Below, piece by piece: positions 1-5,265 of a stretch of DNA of 5,265 bases. The notes under the pieces are model-generated. The model made no database searches. It had not been told where the DNA came from and was given only the letters and a program-made list of their open reading frames with translations. The translations under genes were made by a program, and so were the position numbers. The stretch comes from Clostridia bacterium (GTDB lineage: Bacteria > Bacillota > Clostridia > Christensenellales > Borkfalkiaceae). The stretch spans positions 1 to 5,265 of the forward strand of contig JAGCIP010000222.1 in the NCBI GenBank assembly GCA_017648525.1. The letters run 5' to 3'. Position 1 is the stretch's first letter. The number at the start of each line of letters is the position of its first letter.

Positions 1-2
1 AA

Positions 3-143
3 GTTATAGGGGTATGGAAGTGTGTTTTGCTTTTTGTGGGCGATTTTACCTTGATTGCAAGGGACAAAGAACCGTCCGACAAAATCCTACGCCACTTCTC
101 GGAAGGTCGGCTTTGTAGCCTTATCCGCACTATTCAAAGGTAA
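3..143 (+). other. Possible 3' end of an upstream CDS, or a non-coding repeat
   Basis: A reading frame enters from the left edge and stays open for 46 codons to a TAA at 141-143, with an intrinsic terminator 27 nt later, as expected for the end of a gene. I recognise no domain in the fragment (it ends in ...CSLIRTIQR). Against coding: a second + frame (to TAG at 116-118) and one minus frame are also open across much of the same stretch. The frame also uses AGG and CGG arginine codons, which the clear genes here rarely use. The stretch contains the GGGAC...GTCC motif typical of intergenic repeats in Firmicutes. It is recorded as an uncertain partial frame, not a confident gene. Confidence 0.25.
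61..116. repeat. Palindromic intergenic repeat-like element
   Basis: The minus strand of 61-77 reads GGACGGTTCTTTGTCCC, a motif I associate with dispersed intergenic repeats in Clostridia and relatives. Larger dyads surround it: ACAAAG at 64-69 pairs with CTTTGT at 111-116, CCGAC at 76-80 with GTCGG at 106-110, and CTTC at 95-98 with GAAG at 102-105 around a TCG loop. Together these could fold into one interrupted hairpin. Whether it is multicopy cannot be judged from a single copy. Confidence 0.35.
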
Positions 144-169
144 AAGAAAAAAGATTCGGAAAAAGGCGT

Positions 170-188
170 TCCCTATAAGGGATTTTTT
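170..188 (+). terminator. Intrinsic terminator
   Basis: TCCCT (170-174) and AGGGA (178-182) form a perfect 5-bp stem with a 3-nt ATA loop, followed directly by six T (183-188). It lies 27 nt after the TAA at 141-143 and would stop transcription entering from the left. The stem is short, so efficiency may be moderate. Confidence 0.6.
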
Positions 189-240
189 GAAACATTAAAT
201 ATTTATAGGAAATTGCACTTTCAAGCGGTCAAAAGAAATT

Positions 241-276
241 AGAACTTGGATTTTTTCATCTAAGTTCTTTTTCTTT
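241..276 (+). terminator. Strong intrinsic terminator
   Basis: AGAACTTGGAT (241-251) pairs with ATCTAAGTTCT (258-268) over 11 bp with a single G-U wobble, around a 6-nt T-rich loop. A U-tract TTTTCTTT follows (269-276). An A-rich stretch just upstream (231-238) adds possible pairing with the U-tract. As the second terminator in series, it insulates the sensor operon at 431 from upstream transcription. No gene end lies between the two terminators. Confidence 0.75.
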
Positions 277-366
277 GAACGAAATTAAGTTTTATAAGGC
301 TAATAGATAAAAATTAAAGAATTTTTGTAACATTGAGCCTATTTTCCTTTCCTATACCAAAACACC

Positions 367-395
367 TTGCTTTTTTTGAGAAAATTTGCTATACT
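367..395 (+). promoter_or_regulatory. Promoter of the sensor-kinase-regulator operon
   Basis: TTGCTT (367-372) serves as -35. After exactly 17 bp, TATACT (390-395) is the -10, preceded by TG one base upstream (387-388), an extended -10. The predicted transcription start is near 402, leaving a short leader of about 29 nt with the ribosome site GGAGG at 419-423. This is a good vegetative (SigA-type) match, lying downstream of two terminators. No clear operator dyad overlaps it. Confidence 0.7.
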
Positions 396-430
396 TAATT
401 ATCTAATTTTTTCAATTCGGAGGTAAAAAC

Positions 431-2080
431 GTGGTAAAACATAATAAAATATTCTTAAAAAACGTTTTAATCGTCGCGTTTTTATTAGTCCTTGCGTTTT
501 TATTCCGAACGATAGGAAGGGAAATGTCATCTTCCTTTGGTGCAACGGTATTGATTATCTTGCGTAGCCTTATTCACGTTAGCACTATAATATTTTGGAC
601 TTTGTCTTTGTATAAACGTGTGGTAAACAAGCAAGTGCGAAATCTTCTTGTGTTGGTAGGTTCGCTTATGGCGCTTTGGTTGCTTACGAAAACGGCGAAA
701 TGGGAGTTCTTCCCTAACAATACGACAACGCTTGCTCGTTACCTTTGGTATGGGTTTTATGTGCCGATGGTCATGATACCGTTTTTGGGGATAATTGTTA
801 CTCAATTTATAGATAAACCCGACTCGTATCGTTTGCCGAAATGGACGTATTTATTTTATATTCCCGCTATTTTGTTAATTGGTGGGGTTTTTACTAACGA
901 TTTACATAACTTCGCCTTTTCTTTCCCCAAAGGTATTGAATATTACGATAATAATTATTCTTATGGTTTTCTCTATTGGTGCGCTATGGCGTGGTATATC
1001 GTTCTTGGTCTTACTTTCGTTATATTGCTTATTAAGAAAAACCGTTTGCCTAACAGCAAAAAAATGCAATTTTTACCCCTTTTCATTATGCTTGGGGCAA
1101 TCGTGTTTTGGTTATTATACACGTTCAAAGTAATTAACGTAGATTTGACGGTTATTGACTGCCTTTTAATCGGCTCTTTGCTCGAATCGTCCATTCAAAC
1201 GGGACTTATACAAACCAACACAAACTATCGTGAATTGTTTGAAAAAACTACCGTTCCCGTAATTATCGTAGACGGATATTATCAAGCCCGTTACACTTCG
1301 GGTGGGGCAAAACCCGTAGATGAAACGATAATGAAAGACACCGAAAATGGCACGGTTGTTTTTAACAATACGATTCTTTCTTCTGCTCCTATACGAGCAG
1401 GTAGAGTTGTTTGGCAAGACGACGTAACGAAACTAAATAAACAGCGTGAAGAACTTGATGAAATTAGAGAAACTCTTTCCGAAGAATCTGTTTTAATTCG
1501 TGCTGAAACCGAAATTAAAGAAAAACAAGCCCAAGCCGACGAAAAAAATAGGCTTTACGATAAAATAGCACGAGAAGTAAAACCCCAACTTGCTATCTTA
1601 AACGGTCTTTTAGATAAAATAGAAAAAGGCGAAAAAGCAAAGGAAAATCTTGCCCGTGTGGCAGTTATCGGCACGTATGTAAAAAGACGTGGAAATCTAC
1701 TTTTGCTCGGCAATGAAAACGGCGACGTTTCCGTTAAAGAAATAGAAAATGCTTTACGTGAATCGTTAGACAACTTAAAATTACTTGGTATAGAAGTTTC
1801 TCTTGTCGCGAACGGCAATAGCAATATTTCTATTGATAACGCCTTAAAAATTTATGACCTTTACCAAACCGTTGTAGAAAAAACGCTTGATAATCTCACG
1901 GCGATATTCGTTCGCTTTACCAAAACAGATAAAGGATTAAAACTCTCTTTATCTCTTGGCGTAAAGGAAGATTTTAACCAAAACGTTCTTGAAAACATTT
2001 CGGCTAACGGACAACTTTCTGTCGAGGTGGAAGATGGCGACGTGTACGTTGATTTTGTTTTAGGGGGTAACGGAAAATGA
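431..2080 (+). CDS. 7TM-type membrane sensor with degenerate (pseudo) histidine kinase domain
   Basis: 549 aa, GTG start chosen because GGAGG (419-423) sits 7 nt upstream and the first membrane helix begins by residue 8. About eight hydrophobic segments lie near residues 8-26, 37-60, 71-86, 103-126, 137-153, 180-202, 212-232 and 239-256. TNDLHNFAF (155-163) and GLIQTNTNYRELF (258-270) resemble conserved motifs of the histidine kinase N-terminal 7TM family. A PAS-like segment (about 270-335) and a coiled coil (about 333-378) follow. The kinase-like part lacks its catalytic residues. Where the partner kinase has IHREL, this protein has IAREV (379-383), so Ala380 replaces the phospho-His. The N-box Glu and Asn align with Tyr478 and Val482, and no DxGxG or G2 glycines are visible. 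It should therefore sense and signal without autophosphorylating. It is first in an operon and overlaps the next gene by 4 bp. Ligand unknown. Confidence 0.85.
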   Translation: MVKHNKIFLKNVLIVAFLLVLAFLFRTIGREMSSSFGATVLIILRSLIHVSTIIFWTLSLYKRVVNKQVRNLLVLVGSLMALWLLTKTAKWEFFPNNTTTLARYLWYGFYVPMVMIPFLGIIVTQFIDKPDSYRLPKWTYLFYIPAILLIGGVFTNDLHNFAFSFPKGIEYYDNNYSYGFLYWCAMAWYIVLGLTFVILLIKKNRLPNSKKMQFLPLFIMLGAIVFWLLYTFKVINVDLTVIDCLLIGSLLESSIQTGLIQTNTNYRELFEKTTVPVIIVDGYYQARYTSGGAKPVDETIMKDTENGTVVFNNTILSSAPIRAGRVVWQDDVTKLNKQREELDEIRETLSEESVLIRAETEIKEKQAQADEKNRLYDKIAREVKPQLAILNGLLDKIEKGEKAKENLARVAVIGTYVKRRGNLLLLGNENGDVSVKEIENALRESLDNLKLLGIEVSLVANGNSNISIDNALKIYDLYQTVVEKTLDNLTAIFVRFTKTDKGLKLSLSLGVKEDFNQNVLENISANGQLSVEVEDGDVYVDFVLGGNGK

Positions 2081-3369
2081 TGAATTATTTTGATTTGCCC
2101 GTTATCGCCAAAACGATATTTATGACGGCGCTGTTCGTTGCTAGTTGCCTTTCTTTGACGGTGTTTATTATCGTCGCAAAAAGAAAAAAACTTTTACCTA
2201 AAATATTGCTACCCATTTGCACGATTATATCTTTCATTTTCGTAGTCTTTTATGCAACCGAAGCAAGAATTGTAAAGTTCTCTCGTGATATGCCTTATGC
2301 GATAAAGTGGGTGTGCGAAACACCTATTATCGTTAGTATTTCATTGCTTATTCTTTGTGTTGCTTATACGATATTTGCCTTCGTAAAAGAAATGAACGAA
2401 CGCAAGGTTCAACCATCTCGTTCGTCTATAAAAGAAAGTCTTGACAAACTCCCTACGGGGCTTTGTTTCTATCAAGAAAACGGCAAAATTATCCTTGTAA
2501 ACTACTCAATGAACGAACTTTGCCACAAAATCGTAGGCAGGGATTTGCAAAATGCAAAACTCTTTTGGGAAATACTTTCAAGCGGTGAAGTTTTACCCGA
2601 AATCGAACGTCTTGAACGTGGCGAACACCCGTCGTTCCGTCTAAAAGACGGAAAAGTTTGGACTTTTTCTCGCACCAGGCTTGACGGCGTTATACAACTC
2701 GTAGGCGCAAACACTACCGATTTATCCAATGTTAATGCCGAATTAAAACTCAAAAACGTAGAACTTTCCGCTATCAACGCAAGACTGCGTGAATACGGTG
2801 AAAAAGTGGATTCGCTCACAAGGACGAAAGAACGTATCGACGTAAAAGCAAATATCCACCGTGAACTTGGGCAAGCGCTTTTAATTACGAGAAGATATTT
2901 GCTCGACCAAACGGGCAACCTATCACTTCCCGTAGATATTTGGAAAAAGAACGTGGCAATGCTTACCCGTGAATCGGAAATTACTCACGAAGAAACGCCT
3001 CTTTCAGCCTTTTTAGAATCGGCGGAAGCGTCGGGCGTAAAAGTGCAAATTATAGGCGACTTCCCCGAAGACAAAAAGCAAAACGGACTGCTCGTAATGG
3101 CGGGCGCAGAGTGCCTTGTGAACGGTGTGCGCCACGCAAATGCGAACACGCTATTCATTACGATAACGCAGACGGATAGCGAAATATCGGCAACCTATGA
3201 AAACGACGGCGATTTGCCTACTGGCGAAATTGTAGAAGGCGGTGGTTTATCTTCTCTACGCCATCGCACGAATCGGCTTGAAGGAAAAATGGAAGTTAAG
3301 GCAAAGCCTAAATTTTCACTTACGATTACCTTACCAAAGGAAAGGAGCGTAGAAGAATGGAAAAATTAA
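2077..3369 (+). CDS. PAS-containing sensor histidine kinase, NarL/DesK-like (HisKA_3-type), apparently active
   Basis: 430 aa. Start ATG at 2077 overlaps the previous stop (ATGA), with AGGGGG at 2062-2067, 9 nt upstream; a second ATG directly after is less well spaced. Three membrane helices (about 12-34, 41-61, 82-104) with little extracytoplasmic material suggest that a partner does the sensing. A PAS-like domain (about 118-215) and a coiled coil (215-255) lead into the H-box, IHRELGQ with His261. The ATPase domain has an N-box with Glu345, Asn349 and His353, a G1 box ENDGD (Asp377, Gly378), and a G2 box GGGLSSLRHR (388-397), typical of kinases that pair with NarL/LuxR regulators. Likely role: autophosphorylates and passes phosphate to the regulator encoded at 3357. 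Overlap on both sides implies translational coupling and probable complex formation with the dead sensor. Signal unknown. Confidence 0.88.
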   Translation: MMNYFDLPVIAKTIFMTALFVASCLSLTVFIIVAKRKKLLPKILLPICTIISFIFVVFYATEARIVKFSRDMPYAIKWVCETPIIVSISLLILCVAYTIFAFVKEMNERKVQPSRSSIKESLDKLPTGLCFYQENGKIILVNYSMNELCHKIVGRDLQNAKLFWEILSSGEVLPEIERLERGEHPSFRLKDGKVWTFSRTRLDGVIQLVGANTTDLSNVNAELKLKNVELSAINARLREYGEKVDSLTRTKERIDVKANIHRELGQALLITRRYLLDQTGNLSLPVDIWKKNVAMLTRESEITHEETPLSAFLESAEASGVKVQIIGDFPEDKKQNGLLVMAGAECLVNGVRHANANTLFITITQTDSEISATYENDGDLPTGEIVEGGGLSSLRHRTNRLEGKMEVKAKPKFSLTITLPKERSVEEWKN

Positions 3370-4001
3370 ACGTTTTACTCGTCGAAGACGATCCACTTGC
3401 ACGCCAACTTATCGAAATGTTCATAGAAAAAAGCGAACGCTATGCGTTTGAAGGGGCAATCACTTCTGCTTTAATGACCGAAGCCTATCTTTGCAAGCAT
3501 AAAATCGACTTGATTTTAATGGACGTTTGTACGGCAATGAACGCAAACGGCATTGACGCTGCCGAAAGAGTAAAAAAGAACTTTCCAAGCGTTAAAATTA
3601 TAATCATTACAAGTCAACCCGAATACTCTTATATTGCAAGGGCAAGAGCCGTCGGCGTGGATAGTTTTTGGTATAAAACTGTTATTCAAGACGAGTTTAT
3701 CACTTTACTTGATAAAACGATGGCAGGTGAACGCATTTTCCCCGACAATACGCCAACACTTAATATCGGTTGTGCAAGTTCGGTGGAGTTTACCGAAAGA
3801 GAGTTAGAAGTTTTGCGACTTATCGTTGCAGGCGAGCGTGATCAAGAAATTGCCGAAAAACTTGGTATATCCCTAAACACGGTCAAAACGCATTTGCGTG
3901 TAATGAAAGACAAAACGGGTTTAAGAAACCGTACTGAACTTGCCGTAAGAGCTCGTGACGCAGGGTTCGTTATCGTAGAGCCTAATGGCGACCAAAGCTA
4001 A
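3357..4001 (+). CDS. Two-component response regulator, NarL/LuxR family
   Basis: 214 aa, the usual length for the family. ATG at 3357 has AAAGGAG (3341-3347) 9 nt upstream and overlaps the end of the kinase gene by 13 nt. The N-terminal receiver is complete: acidic residues Glu10, Asp11 and Asp12, phosphoacceptor Asp56 in LILMDV, Thr85 after strand 4 (KIIIITS), and Lys107 in FWYKT. After a linker (about 123-143), a LuxR/GerE helix-turn-helix runs from about 145 to 205. It has the hallmarks FTERELEVLRLI, EIAEKLGIS and NTVKTHLRVMKDKTG, with Val176-Lys177-Thr178-His179 in the recognition helix. It is expected to be phosphorylated by the adjacent kinase and to bind DNA as a dimer. Targets are unknown; the dyad in front of the next unit is one candidate. 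Confidence 0.95.
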   Translation: MEKLNVLLVEDDPLARQLIEMFIEKSERYAFEGAITSALMTEAYLCKHKIDLILMDVCTAMNANGIDAAERVKKNFPSVKIIIITSQPEYSYIARARAVGVDSFWYKTVIQDEFITLLDKTMAGERIFPDNTPTLNIGCASSVEFTERELEVLRLIVAGERDQEIAEKLGISLNTVKTHLRVMKDKTGLRNRTELAVRARDAGFVIVEPNGDQS

Positions 4002-4020
4002 ATAAAATTATAAAAAAATA

Positions 4021-4048
4021 AGTGCTGTCATAGTTGACGGCGCTTTTT
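4021..4048 (+). terminator. Intrinsic terminator of the two-component operon
   Basis: AGTGCTGTCA (4021-4030) pairs with TGACGGCGCT (4035-4044) in a 10-bp stem with two U-G wobbles and a TAGT loop, followed by TTTT and preceded by an A-rich tract. The two wobbles become A-C mismatches in the opposite transcript, so it works best in the + direction. It starts 20 nt after the stop of the response regulator. A second AT-only hairpin follows (TTTTCA 4045-4050 with TGAAAA 4054-4059, then five T) and may act as a backup. Confidence 0.85.
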
Positions 4049-4107
4049 CAATGTGAAAATTTTTAATTTTTTTTGAAAAAAGTGGCGTTTTCTCATCCTA
4101 AAGTGTG

Positions 4108-4136
4108 ATGTCAAGAAATTTTATCTATGATAAAAT
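4108..4136 (+). promoter_or_regulatory. Candidate promoter of the receiver-like/surface protein unit
   Basis: ATGTCA (4108-4113) is a 4/6 match to -35. 17 bp later, TAAAAT (4131-4136) serves as -10, with TG at 4128-4129 giving an extended -10. The start would be near 4143, so the leader to the ATG at 4214 would be about 70 nt. Some promoter is required because a strong terminator precedes this unit. A -10 read as TATGAT (4126-4131) is an alternative, with a poorer -35. Confidence 0.5.
4118..4136. promoter_or_regulatory. Candidate operator: perfect 8-bp inverted repeat
   Basis: ATTTTATC and GATAAAAT form a perfect dyad separated by TAT, 19 bp in all. The right arm coincides with the proposed -10, so a dimeric regulator bound here would compete with or contact RNA polymerase. 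The size and symmetry suit a dimeric helix-turn-helix protein, and the LuxR-type regulator encoded immediately upstream is one candidate. AT-rich dyads arise by chance, so this stays tentative. Confidence 0.4.
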
Positions 4137-4150
4137 AAAGGTGTAAAATG

Positions 4151-4204
4151 CCCAAGGTGTCAAAAAACACGATGGGTAAAAAAGCGAAACTGTCGCAAAG
4201 GAGG
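4151..4204 (+). promoter_or_regulatory. Structured leader and ribosome binding site of the receiver-like gene
   Basis: Two small hairpins can form before the gene. In the first, CCCA (4151-4154) pairs with TGGG (4173-4176) and GTGT (4157-4160) with ACAC (4167-4170), with a 2x2 internal loop and an A-rich apical loop. In the second, GCGA (4184-4187) pairs with TCGC (4193-4196). The strong ribosome site AAAGGAGG (4197-4204) abuts the second hairpin and lies 9 nt before the ATG at 4214, which decides that start. No known riboswitch class is recognised. Confidence 0.35.
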
Positions 4205-4213
4205 TTTATATGG

Positions 4214-4600
4214 ATGCGTGATATTGTTATTAGCATTAGGAACGATTTTGTAGCAGAGGCGGTTGTTAGAAGTCTTATGAAAAGTGGAGATTTTAGGCCT
4301 TTCAAACTCTTGTTCTCTTGTGAAGACGAAGTTGTGCACGAGTGTGAAGCAATAAAACCTGAAATTCTTCTATCCGAAGTTGCTTTCGGAAAAAACACCG
4401 ACTTAAAAACACGCCTTGAAGAAGTAAAAGAAGTTAGAAAAAAAGTCCCCAACTGTAAAATCGTATTTTTATGCGATGAAAATTCCGCTCCCGACCTTGC
4501 AAAAGAGGTTGCGCAAGCGAAAAAAGACGGGATAATAGAGAACTTCTTCTATTCATCGGTTGGCTCAAGCTATCTTGTAGCGGCGCTAACGGCACTCTAA
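4214..4600 (+). CDS. Stand-alone degenerate receiver (CheY-like) protein
   Basis: 128 aa from ATG 4214, chosen for AAAGGAGG 9 nt upstream. An in-frame ATG at 4148 (150 aa) would add a basic, lysine-rich stretch and has only a weak, close AAGGTG. The predicted strand/helix pattern and length fit one receiver domain with no output domain. Aligned by eye to the neighbouring regulator, LILMDV becomes ILLSEV, so Glu55 replaces the phosphoacceptor Asp. The Thr after strand 4 becomes Cys87 (VFLCDEN) and the conserved Lys becomes Ser114 (FFYSSV). Of the acidic pocket only Asp11 clearly remains. Conventional phosphorylation is therefore unlikely. The Glu could mimic the phosphorylated state, or the protein could act as a binding partner or decoy. 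It is probably cotranscribed with the surface protein 57 nt downstream. A receiver fold is the best reading; the function is unknown. Confidence 0.75.
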   Translation: MRDIVISIRNDFVAEAVVRSLMKSGDFRPFKLLFSCEDEVVHECEAIKPEILLSEVAFGKNTDLKTRLEEVKEVRKKVPNCKIVFLCDENSAPDLAKEVAQAKKDGIIENFFYSSVGSSYLVAALTAL

Positions 4601-4657
4601 AAGAAAAAGATTACTTTTCACGAAACAAAAAAATTAAGATATAAAAGGAGAATAAAT

Positions 4658-5265
4658 ATGAAAACTACAGAAATTGTGGCTTCCATGAAAGCATTTTTCG
4701 GTAAGGCATGGGCTTGGGTAGTTGCAAACAAAGTAATATCCATTCCCGTTGCCGTAGTACTTGTAGCAGGTATATCTTGCGCAATTGCATTGACGATAGC
4801 ACTACATCACGAACATGAATTTTCAACGGAGTTCAAGTGTGATGGCACTAGCCACTGGCACGAATGTGAATGTGGCGAAAAAGAAGGAGTAGGAGCGCAC
4901 CAAGAAAGCGCGACCTATGCTTCCAACGATACGCATCATTGGAAGGATTGTACCGCTTGTGGCGCCGATTTATCGGTAAGCGAGCACGCCTACAACCAAG
5001 AAGTTGCAACTTCCGCTTACTTAAAGAGCGCGGCAACCGAAACCACAAAGGCAGTATATTATAAATCTTGCGTTTGTGGCAAAACAGGTACTGCTACCTT
5101 TGAAACGGATAAGACCGTTACCGAAATTACAAATATCGTAATCAATGGTAAGACCTATGACGGTACGGCTGTTGCGATACCTACTTATAACAAGAATTCC
5201 GAAGGCGCAGTAACCGTTGAGTACAAAGTAAAGACTGCTGACGACGCTACCTATACCACCACGGC
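4658..5265 (+). CDS. Membrane-anchored surface protein with HWxxCxCG repeats and YDG-type domain, 3' truncated by window
   Basis: Starts at ATG 4658 with AAAAGGAG (4643-4650) 7 nt upstream and is open to the right edge, giving 202 codons without a stop. A short basic N-terminus precedes one hydrophobic segment (about 26-49, VISIPVAVVLVAGIS...), an uncleaved anchor or signal peptide. Next come three degenerate Cys/His units: SHWHECECG (65-73), HHWKDCTACG (93-102) and YYKSCVCG (134-141), with spaced His residues at 81 and 110. Such H-W-x-x-C-x-C-G units are common in large surface proteins of gut Firmicutes; metal binding or disulfide formation is possible but unproven. From about 157 a YDG-type repeat begins (INGKTYDGTAV), a family usually found as tandem Ig-like modules in adhesins and cell-wall proteins. 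The full protein is probably much longer, and its C-terminal anchoring cannot be seen. Confidence 0.85.
   Translation, partial: MKTTEIVASMKAFFGKAWAWVVANKVISIPVAVVLVAGISCAIALTIALHHEHEFSTEFKCDGTSHWHECECGEKEGVGAHQESATYASNDTHHWKDCTACGADLSVSEHAYNQEVATSAYLKSAATETTKAVYYKSCVCGKTGTATFETDKTVTEITNIVINGKTYDGTAVAIPTYNKNSEGAVTVEYKVKTADDATYTTT

Noticed and set aside
61..143. tRNA-like sequence (AATCCTACGCCA)
   Set aside because: No T-loop consensus, acceptor stem or cloverleaf can be paired.
2502..2918. 138-aa minus-strand frame inside the histidine kinase gene
   Set aside because: It is antisense to the PAS and coiled-coil region of a gene with clear domains, has no ribosome site that I see, and has a Ser-rich composition typical of an antisense shadow.
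4151..4204. c-di-GMP-I (GEMM) riboswitch, suggested by CGCAAAG near 4194
   Set aside because: The GGCAAACC element, the tetraloop/receptor stems and the second helix are missing, and the motif runs straight into the ribosome site. Only short hairpins remain.
4603..4619. Terminator between the receiver-like and surface protein genes
   Set aside because: Only a 5-bp A-T-rich stem (AAAAG/CTTTT) with no following U-tract, so the two genes are more likely cotranscribed.
4658..4783. Lipoprotein signal with Cys41 (AGISC) in the surface protein
   Set aside because: The -3 position of the would-be lipobox is Gly, not Leu/Val/Ile, and the Cys lies inside the hydrophobic core rather than at its end. 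A membrane anchor or ordinary signal peptide is more likely.
4870..5064. Alternative + frame and overlapping minus-strand frame inside the surface protein gene
   Set aside because: They encode arginine-rich, low-quality products in other frames of a well-supported CDS with a good ribosome site and recognisable motifs, so they are shadows.

Overview
The window looks like chromosomal DNA of a low-GC Gram-positive bacterium of the Clostridia type, probably an uncultured gut member. The grounds are AT-rich intergenic DNA, strong AGGAGG-type ribosome sites on nearly every gene, intrinsic terminators with U-tracts, and gene families common in gut Firmicutes (HWxxCxCG/YDG surface protein, 7TM sensor, NarL/LuxR regulator). 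Assignment below class level is not possible from this sequence.

Layout, all genes on the + strand. Positions 1-300 hold a possible 3' tail of an upstream frame or a dispersed repeat, followed by two intrinsic terminators that isolate what follows. A good extended -10 promoter (367-395) then drives a tightly overlapping three-gene operon: a multi-pass sensor that is kinase-like but lacks every catalytic residue (431-2080), a three-TM PAS histidine kinase with intact motifs (2077-3369), and a NarL/LuxR-type response regulator (3357-4001). A strong terminator closes this unit at 4021-4048.

A second unit begins with a possible promoter overlapped by a perfect 8-bp dyad (4118-4136). It encodes a stand-alone receiver-like protein of 128 aa whose phosphoacceptor Asp is Glu (4214-4600) and, 57 nt further on, the start of a membrane-anchored extracytoplasmic protein with three cysteine/histidine motifs and a YDG-type repeat, which runs off the right edge (4658-5265).

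The proposed logic is inference. The catalytically dead 7TM protein senses a signal and controls its overlapping partner kinase. The kinase phosphorylates the LuxR-type regulator, which may act at the dyad in front of the second unit and so control the surface protein. The degenerate receiver could compete with or mimic the true receiver. The points most worth attention are the dead-sensor/live-kinase pair and the Asp-to-Glu receiver.
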